Assembly: GCF_900115565.1 (NCBI RefSeq)
Contig: NZ_FOWW01000002.1
Span: 1 to 64,000, forward strand
DNA: 64,000 nt
Direction: 5' to 3'
Source: Amycolatopsis arida
GTDB lineage: Bacteria > Actinomycetota > Actinomycetes > Mycobacteriales > Pseudonocardiaceae
Below the pieces are notes generated by a model. The model was not told the DNA's origin, searched no databases, and saw only the letters and a list, made by a program, of their open reading frames with translations. A program made the position numbers and the translations under genes. Positions within the stretch are counted from its first letter, which is position 1. Every line of letters begins with the position of its first letter. This document shows, piece by piece, positions 28,863-38,409 of this stretch.

Positions 28863-30488
28863 CTACACACGCGGGGTGCGCAGGCTCTTGTGCACCAGCG
28901 CGTCGCACAGGGCCAGCCAGCTCGCCTCCACGATGTTCTCGTGCACGCCCACCGTGGTCCACTCCCGCTCGCCGTCGGAGGACTCGACGAGCACCCGGGT
29001 CACCGCGTCGGTCCCGGGGTGGCCCGCCAGGATGCGCACCTTGTAGTCGGACAGCTCCACGCTGTCCAACCACGACAGATGGGGGGACAGCGCGCTGCGC
29101 AGCGCGGCGTCCAGCGCGTGCACCGGTCCGTTGCCCTCGGCGGTGGCGATCACCCGCTGCCCGGCGACGTGCACCTTGACCGTCGCCTCCGAGGTGACCG
29201 CGCCGTCCGCGCGGTGGTCGAGCACCACCCGGTAGGACTCCAGCACGAACGGCGGCTCGTCCAGCACGTCCCGGTCCGGCCCGACCACCTCCCGGCGCAG
29301 CAGCAGCTCGAGCGAGGCGTCGGCGGCCTCGAAGGACCAGCCCTCGGCCTCCAACCGCTTCACCTTCCGCACGGCGCTGGTGAGCGCCTCGGGTTGGCCG
29401 GCGAGGTCGACCCCGAGCTCACGTCCCTTGAGCTCGAGGCTCGCCCTGCCGGCCATCTCGGTGACCAGCACCCGCATGTCGTTGCCGACGGTGGCCGGAT
29501 CGATGTGGTTGTACAGCAACGGATCCACCTTGATCGCGCTCGCGTGCAACCCCGCCTTGTGGGCGAAGGCCGACGCCCCGACGTAGGCCTGGTGGGTGTC
29601 GGGGGCGAGGTTGGCGATCTCGGCAAGGGCATGGGAGACGCGGGTGAGCTCGGCGGCGCCCCCGGTGGGGAGCACCGGCATGCCGAGCTTGGTCACCAGG
29701 TTCCCCGCCACGGCGAACAGGTCGGCGTTGCCGGCCCGCTCGCCGTAGCCGTTCGCGGTGCACTGCACGTGTGTCGCGCCGGCCTGCACGGCCGCGACGC
29801 TGTTGGCGACCGCGCACGCGGTGTCGTCCTGGCAGTGGATGCCGAGGCGCAGTCCCGTGCGCGCGGCGACGTCGCGCACGGTGTCGGCCAGTTGCAGCGG
29901 CAGCTGCCCGCCGTTGGTGTCGCACAGCACCAGGACGTCGGCACCGGCCTGCCCGGCCGCGTCGAGCACGCGCAGCGCGGTGTCCGGGTCGAAGGCGTAG
30001 CCGTCGAAGAAGTGCTCGGCGTCGAGGAAGACCCGCCGGCCCTCGCCGACGAGGAAGGCGACGGTGTCGCGGACCATGGCGCAGGCCTCGGCGACGTCCA
30101 CCCGCAGCGCGCGCTCGATGTGCCGGCGGTCCGATTTGGCCACCAGCGTCACCACCGGGGCGCGCGAGTCCAGCAGCGCCCGCACCTGCGGATCCGCGGC
30201 GGCCGCGGTGTCCGCCCTGCGGGTCGCGCCGAACGCGACCAGTACCGCGTGCTTGAGCGCGAGCTCGCCGGTCGCGGCGCGGGCGAAGAACTCGGTGTCC
30301 TTGGGCAGCGCGCCGGGCCAGCCGCCCTCGATGAAGCCCACCCCCAGCTCGTCCAGCAGGCGGGCGACGGCGAGCTTGTCGGTCACCGAGTAGGAGATGC
30401 CCTCCCGCTGAGCTCCGTCCCGCAGCGTCGTGTCGTAGAGGTGGAAGTCGTCGCCGAGCGGGGTGTCGACGGGTTCCGTGCGGTTCAC
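28863..30488 (-). CDS. cimA: (R)-citramalate synthase
   Basis: Condenses pyruvate and acetyl-CoA to citramalate, a threonine-independent route to 2-oxobutyrate and isoleucine. 541 residues from GTG 30488, with AGGAGAG five bases upstream. LYDTTLRDGAQREGISYSV (metal Asp and catalytic Arg) is at about residues 17-35, GIHCQDDTACAVANSVAAV and QCTANGYGERAGN mid-protein, and an LeuA-type allosteric domain is at the C-terminus. Family length and the HxD-type metal site (H-C-Q-D-D) separate it from LeuA. The leader region carries an attenuator with three Ile codons, which fits an isoleucine role. Confidence 0.93.
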   Translation of the reverse strand: MNRTEPVDTPLGDDFHLYDTTLRDGAQREGISYSVTDKLAVARLLDELGVGFIEGGWPGALPKDTEFFARAATGELALKHAVLVAFGATRRADTAAAADPQVRALLDSRAPVVTLVAKSDRRHIERALRVDVAEACAMVRDTVAFLVGEGRRVFLDAEHFFDGYAFDPDTALRVLDAAGQAGADVLVLCDTNGGQLPLQLADTVRDVAARTGLRLGIHCQDDTACAVANSVAAVQAGATHVQCTANGYGERAGNADLFAVAGNLVTKLGMPVLPTGGAAELTRVSHALAEIANLAPDTHQAYVGASAFAHKAGLHASAIKVDPLLYNHIDPATVGNDMRVLVTEMAGRASLELKGRELGVDLAGQPEALTSAVRKVKRLEAEGWSFEAADASLELLLRREVVGPDRDVLDEPPFVLESYRVVLDHRADGAVTSEATVKVHVAGQRVIATAEGNGPVHALDAALRSALSPHLSWLDSVELSDYKVRILAGHPGTDAVTRVLVESSDGEREWTTVGVHENIVEASWLALCDALVHKSLRTPRV

Positions 30489-30521
30489 GGGTCTCTCCTG
30501 GTGGTGGGTTCGCCTGCCAAA

Positions 30522-30552
30522 CAAAAAGACCCCCCGCGGATGCGAGAGGTCT
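30522..30552 (-). terminator. cimA attenuator: intrinsic terminator
   Basis: On the minus strand AGACC...CGC pairs with GCG...GGTCT around an ATCC loop (imperfect stem with two mismatches), followed directly by TCTTTTTGT. Just upstream is a perfect 10-bp hairpin GCGCGCCGGG/CCCGGCGCGC (30577-30586 and 30553-30562), whose 5' arm overlaps the last leader codons and whose loop holds the leader stop. It ends 33 bases before the cimA GTG. Confidence 0.8.
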
Positions 30553-30573
30553 GCGCGCCGGGAGCTGGAGGCT

Positions 30574-30630
30574 CTACCCGGCGCGCCCGCCGATAATGAT
30601 CACGGCAAAGGAAGTCATGTGCCGCATCAT
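30574..30630 (-). CDS. cimA leader peptide with Ile-Ile-Ile (attenuation)
   Basis: Reads MMRHMTSFAVIIIGGRAG and TAG. GGGAGG lies nine bases upstream of ATG 30630. A shorter start at ATG 30618 (MTSFAVIIIGGRAG) is possible if transcription begins just after CATGAT (30626-30631). The codons ATC-ATT-ATC (30592-30600), preceded by a Val codon, are the control codons. The stop sits in the loop of a 10-bp hairpin, followed by the terminator at 30522-30552. The arrangement predicts readthrough into cimA when charged tRNA-Ile is scarce. Confidence 0.8.
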   Translation of the reverse strand: MMRHMTSFAVIIIGGRAG

Positions 30631-30877
30631 GCCACACCCCCTCCCGGCCTTCCACGGCCTGGGCGGAACTTCCCACGATCCGGGCACGCCCCACTGGCCG
30701 CCCTCATGGCCACCCAGGCCCCCTTGGTGGTGCCCACCCGTCTCCCACCACCCGAACGGAGACGCAGCGCGTCGCCGTGCACACACAACGCTCCCCCACC
30801 GCGCGGGCTTCGCCGTGGTCGCGCGGCGGGGCCCAACGGAGGCCCTGGTGGCAAGCCGGTCCGGTGAGGGGATCGGG
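30631..30877. other. Upstream region between cimA leader and leuB
   Basis: 247 bases between the cimA leader (its 5' end at 30630) and the leuB stop. It should hold the cimA promoter; a weak TGGAAG/CATGAT pair with 17-bp spacing overlaps the leader start. I see no gene and no strong terminator for leuB here. Confidence 0.4.
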
Positions 30878-31918
30878 TCAGGCGACCGGGCGGGCGTTGG
30901 ACGACACCAGCGCGGCCAGCCGGTCGCCGATGGCCTGGGTGGTGCCCGGCGAGGACTGGTCACGGGTGGCGAGGTCGAAGGCCACCGACGCCTCGATCCG
31001 CCGCGCGGCCTCCTTCTGCCCGAGGTGGTCGAGCAGCAGCGACACCGAGAGCACCGCGGCGGTCGGGTCGGCCTGGTTCTGCCCGGCGATGTCCGGCGCG
31101 CTGCCGTGCACCGGCTCGAACATGCTCGGGTTGCGCCGGGTGATGTCCAGGTTGCCGCTGGCGGCGAGGCCGATGCCACCGGTCACCGCGGCGGCGAGGT
31201 CGGTGATGATGTCGCCGAACAGGTTGTCGGTCACCATCACGTCGAACCGGGACGGATCGGTCACCAGGTGGATGGTGGCGGCGTCCACGTGGGAGTAGGC
31301 GACGGTCACGTCCGGGTGCTCGAGCGAGACCTCCTCCACGATGCGCGACCACAGCGAGCCGGCGTACTCCAGCACGTTGGTCTTGTGCACCAGGGTGAGA
31401 TGCCTGCGCGGCCGGGCCTGGGCGCGCTGGAACGCGTCGGTGACCACCCTGCGGACCCCGAAGGCGGTGTTGACGCTCACCTCGGTCGCGATCTCGTGCT
31501 CGGTGTCCTTGCGCAGCAGACCACCGTTGCCGGCGTAGGGGCCCTCGGTGCCCTCCCGGACCACCACCATGTCGACCTCGCCGGGCTCGGCCAGCGGGCC
31601 GCGCACGCCCGGGTAGAGCCGGGCCGGCCGCAGGTTCACGTGGTGGTCCAGCTCGAACCGAAGCCGCAGCAGCAGGCCGCGCTCGAGGATGCCGCTGGGC
31701 ACCGTCGGATCGCCGACCGCGCCGAGCAGGATCGCGTCGTGCTGGCGGAGCTCGCTCAGCACCGATTCGGGAAGCAGCTCGCCGGTGGCATGCCACCTGG
31801 CGGCGCCGAGGTCATAGTTGGTGATCTCCGCGCTCGGCGCTACCTCACCGAGCACCTTGAGCGCCTCGGTGACCACTTCGGGCCCGATCCCGTCACCGGG
31901 GATCACCGCGAGCCGCAT
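30878..31918 (-). CDS. leuB: 3-isopropylmalate dehydrogenase
   Basis: Oxidative decarboxylation of 3-isopropylmalate in leucine synthesis. 346 residues from ATG 31918, with GGAGG seven bases upstream. [20 protein letters not shown] at the start, [16 protein letters not shown] (substrate-binding Arg), VREGTEGPY, and [17 protein letters not shown] with the metal Asp residues, then [17 protein letters not shown] for NAD binding. Length is typical for the actinobacterial type. Confidence 0.97.
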   Translation of the reverse strand: MRLAVIPGDGIGPEVVTEALKVLGEVAPSAEITNYDLGAARWHATGELLPESVLSELRQHDAILLGAVGDPTVPSGILERGLLLRLRFELDHHVNLRPARLYPGVRGPLAEPGEVDMVVVREGTEGPYAGNGGLLRKDTEHEIATEVSVNTAFGVRRVVTDAFQRAQARPRRHLTLVHKTNVLEYAGSLWSRIVEEVSLEHPDVTVAYSHVDAATIHLVTDPSRFDVMVTDNLFGDIITDLAAAVTGGIGLAASGNLDITRRNPSMFEPVHGSAPDIAGQNQADPTAAVLSVSLLLDHLGQKEAARRIEASVAFDLATRDQSSPGTTQAIGDRLAALVSSNARPVA

Positions 31919-32117
31919 CCACACACCTCCGTCGATCGGGGACCGGAGTTCCGGATGCCCCATCTGCCACAAACTCCAGCCACGGCAGGTTACCGGCCGT
32001 CGACGACCCACCGAAGCAGCACCACCCTTACGCCGGATCATCCCGCGGTCCGAGACACCCAAAAGTGTCAGTTTGGTGCCCGAGGGTTGCGCCAACCGGG
32101 CGATGCGGCCCGAACGC

Positions 32118-32146
32118 GGTGCTCCGGCGGCCACCGCCGGAGCACC
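32118..32146 (-). terminator. serA terminator, distal hairpin
   Basis: Perfect 13-bp stem GGTGCTCCGGCGG (32118-32130) / CCGCCGGAGCACC (32134-32146), loop of three bases, no U-tract. Confidence 0.65.
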
Positions 32147-32168
32147 GGTCGGGGCGGCGGCGCGGCCG

Positions 32169-32201
32169 GTGGAGTCCCGGGCACGGGTCCCGGGACTCCA
32201 C
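32169..32201 (-). terminator. serA terminator, proximal hairpin
   Basis: Perfect 13-bp stem GTGGAGTCCCGGG (32169-32181) / CCCGGGACTCCAC (32189-32201) with a 7-base loop, 24 bases past the serA stop. It forms a tandem pair with the distal hairpin. Confidence 0.75.
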
Positions 32202-32225
32202 TATGGAGGCGACAGGGGCGGCAGG

Positions 32226-33824
32226 TCACCCGAACGTGACCGCGCGGATGGTCCGAGCGCCCACCGAGGCACCGATCGGCTCGAGCATGTGCGCGTCCAC
32301 CGCCCGGTCCACCCGGAGCAGCATGACCGCGTCGGTCCGGTCGGTGGTCTGGCTGATCTGCGCGGCCTCGATGTTGATGCCCGCCTCGCCGAGCAGGGTG
32401 CCGACCCGGCCCATGATCCCCGGCCGGTCCGGATACTCCAGCAACAGCAGGTGGCCCTCGGCGCGCAGATCGAAGTGCCGACCGTTGACCTCGATCAGCT
32501 TCTGCACCTCGTCCTTGCCGGTGACCGCGCCGGACACCGACAGCGTGGTGCCGTCGGCGTGCACCGCGCGCACGGTCACCTCACTGCGGTAGTTGCGGCT
32601 CTCCGGCTCGGTGACCAGCTCCACGCCCACGCCGAGCTCCTCGGCCAGCCGCGGCGCGTTCACGAACGTGACCTGGTCCTCGACCACCCCGGAGAACGCG
32701 CCGCGCAGCGCGGCCAGCGGCAGCACGCTGACGTCCTCGGTGGACAGCTCGCCGCGGACCACGACGGTGATCGACGCGGGCGCGCTGGCGCTGAACGCCG
32801 ACAGCACGGTGCCGAGCTTCTGGGCGAGCGGCAGGTACGGCCGCACCTCCTCGCCCACGGTGCCGCCACCGGCCACGTTCACCGCGTCGGGTACGAAGTC
32901 ACCGCGCAGCGCGAGCAGCACCGAGAAGGCCACGTCGGTGCCGGCCCGGTCCTGCGCCTCGGCGGTGGAGGCGCCCAGGTGCGGCGTCACCACGACGTTG
33001 GGCAGCTCGAACAGCGGGCTCGACGTCGTCGGCTCGGTCTCGAACACGTCGACCCCGGCGCCGCCGACGTGCCCCTCGGCGATCGCCTTGGCCAGCGCGA
33101 CCTCGTCGACCAGGCCGCCACGAGCGGCGTTGACGATGATCACGCCGGGCTTGGTCCTCGCCAGCGCGGCGGCGTCGATCAGCCCCTTGGTCTCCGGGGT
33201 CTTCGGCAGGTGGATGGAGATGAAGTCGGCGCGGGCGAGCAGCTCGTCGAGGTCGACCAGCTCGATGCCGAGCTGCGCGGCACGCTGCGCCGAGACGTAC
33301 GGGTCGTAGGCGATGATCGTGGTGCCGAACCCGGCCAACCGCTGGGCGAACAGCTGACCGATCTTGCCGAGCCCGACCACACCCACCGTCTTGCCCTGCA
33401 GCTCGACGCCGGCGTAGGCGCTGCGCTTCCACTCCCCGCCGCGCAGGCTCTGGTCGGCGGCCGGAACCCGGCGGGCCACCGCGAGCAGCAGCGCGACCGC
33501 GTGCTCGGCGGCCGACACGATGTTCGAGGTGGGCGCGTTGACCACGAGCACGCCGCGCGCGGTGGCGGCCGGCACGTCCACGTTGTCCAGCCCCACGCCG
33601 GCCCGCGCGACCACCTTGAGCCGGCTCGTGGCACCGAGCACCTCGGCGTCGACCTTGGTGGCCGAGCGGACGAGCAGCGCGTCGGCGTCGCGCACCGCGG
33701 ACAGCAGCGCGGAACGGTCCGTGCCGTCCACGTGCCGGACCTCGACCTCCTCGCCGAGCACGCTGAGCACGGAAGGGGCGAGCTTCTCGGCGATGAGTAC
33801 CACCGGTTTGCTGGGCACGGTCAC
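32226..33824 (-). CDS. serA: D-3-phosphoglycerate dehydrogenase
   Basis: First step of serine synthesis. 532 residues from GTG 33824, with GTGGAG about nine bases upstream. The substrate domain is followed by the NAD-binding loop VGVVGLGKIGQLFAQRL (about 148-164), catalytic Arg in NAARGGLVDE, Glu in FETEP and His in VTPHLGAST. The long form also carries an allosteric substrate-binding domain (about 320-450) and a C-terminal ACT domain (LLLLEYPDRPGIMGRVGTLL), as in mycobacterial SerA1, which is inhibited by serine. Confidence 0.98.
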   Translation of the reverse strand: MTVPSKPVVLIAEKLAPSVLSVLGEEVEVRHVDGTDRSALLSAVRDADALLVRSATKVDAEVLGATSRLKVVARAGVGLDNVDVPAATARGVLVVNAPTSNIVSAAEHAVALLLAVARRVPAADQSLRGGEWKRSAYAGVELQGKTVGVVGLGKIGQLFAQRLAGFGTTIIAYDPYVSAQRAAQLGIELVDLDELLARADFISIHLPKTPETKGLIDAAALARTKPGVIIVNAARGGLVDEVALAKAIAEGHVGGAGVDVFETEPTTSSPLFELPNVVVTPHLGASTAEAQDRAGTDVAFSVLLALRGDFVPDAVNVAGGGTVGEEVRPYLPLAQKLGTVLSAFSASAPASITVVVRGELSTEDVSVLPLAALRGAFSGVVEDQVTFVNAPRLAEELGVGVELVTEPESRNYRSEVTVRAVHADGTTLSVSGAVTGKDEVQKLIEVNGRHFDLRAEGHLLLLEYPDRPGIMGRVGTLLGEAGINIEAAQISQTTDRTDAVMLLRVDRAVDAHMLEPIGASVGARTIRAVTFG

Positions 33825-34180
33825 GATTGCGGCTCCACTGCGATCACGGGGTCATTGGCGGCGAGGGGGCCGAGCCCGCCGGTGGCGGCGAGGAAGGCCG
33901 TCGATGCTCGGGTGCCGGCGCCGGGGCCGGCCACCTCGACCGGCCGGAAGAACACACCCTCACCCACGCCGACCGGTCACGACGATGTGCCCGGACCCGC
34001 CGCAGTTTAGTCCGCGCGGTGGCCACCCGAACGGGCGCCCGGTATGCTCGCACCCGCGCGGCCGGGGCCGCGTCCCGTCCGCGGGAAGGGCCGAGCCCAC
34101 CCCGTTCTCCTCGACCAGGCACCACCCTTCTTTCCCGCCCGGTGCTCGCGGACCACGGGCGTGACGGGAAGGAAGTGGTC
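33825..34180. other. 356-bp divergent gap between serA and ankyrin gene
   Basis: Should hold the serA and ankyrin-gene promoters. On the minus strand TAAACT (near 34005-34010) and on the plus strand TATGCT (near 34042-34047) are -10-like. No open frame with a credible start, and no repeat or operator stands out. Confidence 0.4.
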
Positions 34181-35572
34181 ATGTCACTACCCACCGCCGC
34201 CAGTCTCGAGCAGCTGCGCAAGCGCGCCAAGGAGCTCCTGCGCGCCGCCCGCGCGGGGGATGTCGCCGCGCTGCGCCGGATCGCCGCGCACCACCGCCGG
34301 CCGGCGGAGGTGCCGAAGCTCGCCGAGGCCCAGCTGGTGATCGCCCGCGAGCACGGCTTCCCGAGTTGGGCCCGGTTGCGATCCTATGTGGAGCGGTTGG
34401 AGCGGTTCGGGCCGGCGCTGCGGCACGCCTACCGTGCCGATCTCGACTACTACGCCGAGCGGGCCGTCGGCCTGCTGGCCTCGGCCGAGGACGGTACGGC
34501 GGAGGCGCTCGCCGCGTTCGCCGCCGCGGAGGCACCGCTGACCAGGGCCGGCGCCCGTGCCGTGGTCGCCGGGCAGCACGGCTTCGCGTCGTGGGCCGAG
34601 CTGCGCCGCCACGTGGCCGGGCTGGCCACCGGCGGGGAGCCGTTCGCCCGGGCCTACCGGGCAGTCGAGGCACACGACGTGGACGGGCTCGCCGAGCTGC
34701 TCGACCGGTTTCCGGAGCTGGTCACGGCCAGCGGCACCAACGGCAACGACCTGCTGGGGATGGCCACGGCCACCTGCGACGAGCGGCTGGTCCGGCTCCT
34801 GCTGGGCCGCGGCGCCGACCCGGCCCACGCCAACGACCACGGCTGGACCGCCCTGCACGGGGCCGCCTACGCGGGCCGGCCCGCGCTGGCCCTGCCGATG
34901 ATCGAGGCGGGTGCGCCGATGGCCGCCTCGGCGCGGGGTGACGGCGGCACCCCGCTGGTCGTCGCGCTGTTCTGGGGGCACCGGGAGGCCGCCGAGTTGC
35001 TGGCCGAGCACGGGACGCACCCGGGCAACCTACGGGTCGCCGCCGGCCTCGGCCGGGTGGAGATGATCGAGCGGCTGGTGGCGCCGGACGGGCGGCTGAC
35101 CCCGGAGGCCGGGGCGCACCGTGGCTTCTACCGGCCGCACAGCGGTTTCCCCGCCTGGCGCCCCTCGGACGATCCGGCGGAGGTCAGGGACGAGGCGTTG
35201 ACCTGGGCGGCCCGCAACGACCGGCCCGACGCGGTGGACCTCCTGGTGCGGCGGGGCGCCCGGGTCGAGGCGGACGTCTACCGGGGCACCGCGCTGGTGT
35301 GGGCGGCGGCGTGCGGCCGCGTCGGCGCGGTGCGGCGGCTGCTCGAGCTCGGCGCGGACCCGAACCGCCGGGGCACGTTCGGCGGGCCGACGCACGGGCT
35401 CGGGGTGACGGCGCTGCACCTGGCCGCGCAGAACGACGCGCTGCCGGTGATCCGGCTGCTGCTGGCCGCCGGAGCGGACCCGACCGTGCGGGACGAGCTC
35501 CACGACGGAACGCCGGCCAGCTGGGCCGAGCACTTCGGCAACCCTGCCAGCGCTGAGTTGTTGAGTGTTTAA
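34181..35572 (+). CDS. Ankyrin-repeat protein
   Basis: 463 residues from ATG 34181, with GGGAAGGAAG upstream. The N-terminal third has two copies of a helical module ending AREHGFPSWARLRSYV and AGQHGFASWAELRRHV. Ankyrin repeats follow, for example LLLGRGADPAHANDHGWTAL, GGTPLVVALFWGHREAAELL, TALVWAAACGRVGAVRRLLE and TALHLAAQNDALPVIRLLLA. No signal or membrane segment. Likely a cytosolic protein-interaction module; partner unknown. It is divergent from serA and 94 bases before the dehydrogenase gene on the same strand. Confidence 0.88.
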   Translation: MSLPTAASLEQLRKRAKELLRAARAGDVAALRRIAAHHRRPAEVPKLAEAQLVIAREHGFPSWARLRSYVERLERFGPALRHAYRADLDYYAERAVGLLASAEDGTAEALAAFAAAEAPLTRAGARAVVAGQHGFASWAELRRHVAGLATGGEPFARAYRAVEAHDVDGLAELLDRFPELVTASGTNGNDLLGMATATCDERLVRLLLGRGADPAHANDHGWTALHGAAYAGRPALALPMIEAGAPMAASARGDGGTPLVVALFWGHREAAELLAEHGTHPGNLRVAAGLGRVEMIERLVAPDGRLTPEAGAHRGFYRPHSGFPAWRPSDDPAEVRDEALTWAARNDRPDAVDLLVRRGARVEADVYRGTALVWAAACGRVGAVRRLLELGADPNRRGTFGGPTHGLGVTALHLAAQNDALPVIRLLLAAGADPTVRDELHDGTPASWAEHFGNPASAELLSV

Positions 35573-35666
35573 CTAGATGTCCGAAAGGTGCCGGCGAGGC
35601 GCGGGCGCCCCGGCTTGGATCGATCCCGTGAACGTCACGTCATACCGAGACGACAGGGAGATCGCG

Positions 35667-36410
35667 ATGACCGGGGAGCTCGACGGCAAGGTGGCAGTGG
35701 TGACCGGTGGCAGCAGGGGGATCGGCGCGGCGATCGCGCTCCGCCTCGCCGAGCACGGGGCCGACGTGGTGATCACCTACCAGCACAGCGCCGACGCCGC
35801 GGGCACCGTGGTGGCGGCGGTCGAGGCCCGCGGCAAGCGGGCGTTGGCCGTCCGCGCCGACAGCGGTGACCCCACCGCCGTCGCCGAGGCGGTGGAGACG
35901 GCCGCGGCGGAGTTCGGCCGGCTGGACATCCTGGTGAACAACGCCGGCGTGGGCATACTGGGGCCGCTCGGATCGCTGGCGGTCGCCGACATCGACCGCG
36001 CCCTCGCGGTCAACGTGCGGGCCCCGCTGGTGGCGGCGCAGGCCGCGACACGGCACATGGGTGAGGCCGGGCGGATCATCAGCATCGGCAGCTGCGTCGG
36101 CGAGCGGACCCCGGGTCCCGGCGTCGCGCTCTACGCGCTGAGCAAGACGGCGCTGACCGGGATGACCAGGGGCCTCGCGCGGGAGCTCGGGGACCGTGGC
36201 ATCACGGCGAACGTGGTGCACCCCGGTCCGGTGGACACCGACATGAACCCGGCGGACGGGCCGGGTGCCGACCACCAGCGGGCCGGCACCGCCCTCGGCC
36301 GCTACGCCCGCCCGGCCGAGATCGCGGCGACCGTCGCGTACCTGGCCGGTCCCGATGGCAGCTACGTCACCGGCGCGACCATCGCCGTGGACGGTGGCTG
36401 GACCGCCTGA
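35667..36410 (+). CDS. Short-chain dehydrogenase/reductase
   Basis: 247 residues from ATG 35667, with GGGAG seven bases upstream. TGGSRGIGAAIALRLAEHGA (TGxxxGxG cofactor loop), LVNNAGVGILG, the catalytic Ser in IISIGSCVG and YALSK (YxxxK) are intact; VHPGPVDTDMNP and TGATIAVDGGWTA complete the classical SDR pattern. The basic residue after the glycine loop (SRG) and the lack of an acidic residue at the end of strand 2 favour NADP(H). Substrate unknown; resembles FabG-like 3-oxoacyl reductases. Confidence 0.9.
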   Translation: MTGELDGKVAVVTGGSRGIGAAIALRLAEHGADVVITYQHSADAAGTVVAAVEARGKRALAVRADSGDPTAVAEAVETAAAEFGRLDILVNNAGVGILGPLGSLAVADIDRALAVNVRAPLVAAQAATRHMGEAGRIISIGSCVGERTPGPGVALYALSKTALTGMTRGLARELGDRGITANVVHPGPVDTDMNPADGPGADHQRAGTALGRYARPAEIAATVAYLAGPDGSYVTGATIAVDGGWTA

Positions 36411-36449
36411 CGGCGGGGTGGCCGGAGCGCGGGACCCACCCGCCGAGTG

Positions 36450-36722
36450 TCACCAGGGTTCGTCGAACTCGCCGTCCCGAACGCCGGCGAGGAAGGCGTC
36501 CCACTCGGCGGGGGTGAACACCAGCACCACGCCGTCGGGCTCGGAGGACTTGCGCATGGCGACGTAGGTAACGCCGTCGGTGTGCGGCACGAACGCGTAC
36601 TCGACGGCGTCCTCGAGGGTTTCCCCCTCGGGCTCGGCGCGCTGCCACTCGGCCTTGCTCAGGTCCAACTCGTGCCGGATGTGGGCCTTGTCGTCGACCG
36701 GCCGGGCGGGTTGCTCGCTCAT
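36450..36722 (-). CDS. DUF397 family protein
   Basis: 90 residues from ATG 36722. The ending YVAMRKSSEPDGVVLVFTPA, then EWDAFLAGVRDGEFDEPW, is the DUF397 signature (SxxP..vlvftpaEWxAFlaGVkdGEFD). In actinobacteria these small acidic proteins are usually paired with a helix-turn-helix partner and with ATP-binding regulators; no such partner gene is adjacent here. Function uncertain. Confidence 0.88.
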   Translation of the reverse strand: MSEQPARPVDDKAHIRHELDLSKAEWQRAEPEGETLEDAVEYAFVPHTDGVTYVAMRKSSEPDGVVLVFTPAEWDAFLAGVRDGEFDEPW

Positions 36723-36775
36723 GTGACCCACCGTATCCACCCCACCACCCCACCACCAAGACCCACCCCCCGCAT

Positions 36776-36817
36776 GCCATGAAGGCCACCGAGCGCGCTG
36801 ACGGTGGCCTTCATGGC
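36776..36817 (-). terminator. ilvBNC operon terminator
   Basis: Perfect 16-bp stem GCCATGAAGGCCACCG (36776-36791) / CGGTGGCCTTCATGGC (36802-36817) with a 10-base loop, 15 bases past the ilvC stop. It could also serve transcripts from the opposite side. Confidence 0.85.
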
Positions 36818-36832
36818 GGGTGGGGCGAACGA

Positions 36833-37855
<1,023 letters not shown>

Positions 37856-37900
37856 TTACTTCCTTTCGGTTTCGATGGGCGGGAACGGTGGCGCGCCGCC

Positions 37901-38407
37901 TCAGCGCGTCCCGCTGGCGGTGATCGACCGGGCGCCCCGGCCGACCGCGACCATGCCGGACTGCACCAGCTCACGCACGCCGTAGGGCTCCAGCATGCGC
38001 AGCAGCGCGTTGATCTTGTCGGCGGTCCCCGTCGCCTCGATGGTCAGCGCCTCCGGGGACACGTCGACCACCTTGGCCCGGAACAGCTGGACGGTCTCGA
38101 GCACCTGACTGCGCACGGTGGCGTCCGCCCTGACCTTGACCAGCAGCAGCTCGCGCTGCACCGAGCTGGCCGGGTCCAGCTCAACGATCTTGATGACGTT
38201 CACCAGCTTGTTGAGCTGCTTGGTCACCTGCTCCAGCGGGAGTTCCTCGACGGCGACCACGATCGTCATCCGGGACACCTCGGGGTTCTCGGTCGGCCCC
38301 ACGGCGAGGGACTCGATGTTGAACCCGCGGCGGGAGAACAGGCCGGAGACCCGGGCGAGCACGCCGGGGACGTTCTCCACCAGGACGCTCAGCGTGTGTG
38401 TCGACAT
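37901..38407 (-). CDS. ilvN: Acetolactate synthase small (regulatory) subunit
   Basis: 168 residues. The N-terminal ACT domain starts HTLSVLVENVPGVLARVSGL and includes RRGFNIESLAVGPTENP, the valine-binding site in the family; the C-terminal domain (KVRADATVRSQVLETVQLFR) also matches. It activates IlvB and gives it valine feedback control. The ATG follows the ilvB stop by two bases. Confidence 0.98.
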   Translation of the reverse strand: MSTHTLSVLVENVPGVLARVSGLFSRRGFNIESLAVGPTENPEVSRMTIVVAVEELPLEQVTKQLNKLVNVIKIVELDPASSVQRELLLVKVRADATVRSQVLETVQLFRAKVVDVSPEALTIEATGTADKINALLRMLEPYGVRELVQSGMVAVGRGARSITASGTR

Positions 38408-38409
38408 GT

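Larger units (their letters stand above)
31919..32225. other. 307-bp gap between leuB start and serA end
   Basis: Holds two serA terminator hairpins (separate entries) and, toward leuB, the leuB promoter region. GACAC-N6-GTGTC (32054-32069) is a small palindrome of unknown role. No gene and no leader-peptide attenuator is seen for leuB. Confidence 0.6.

Noticed and set aside
31919-32117. Leader-peptide attenuator upstream of leuB
   Set aside because: No short frame with clustered Leu codons and no terminator with a U-tract between a leader and leuB.
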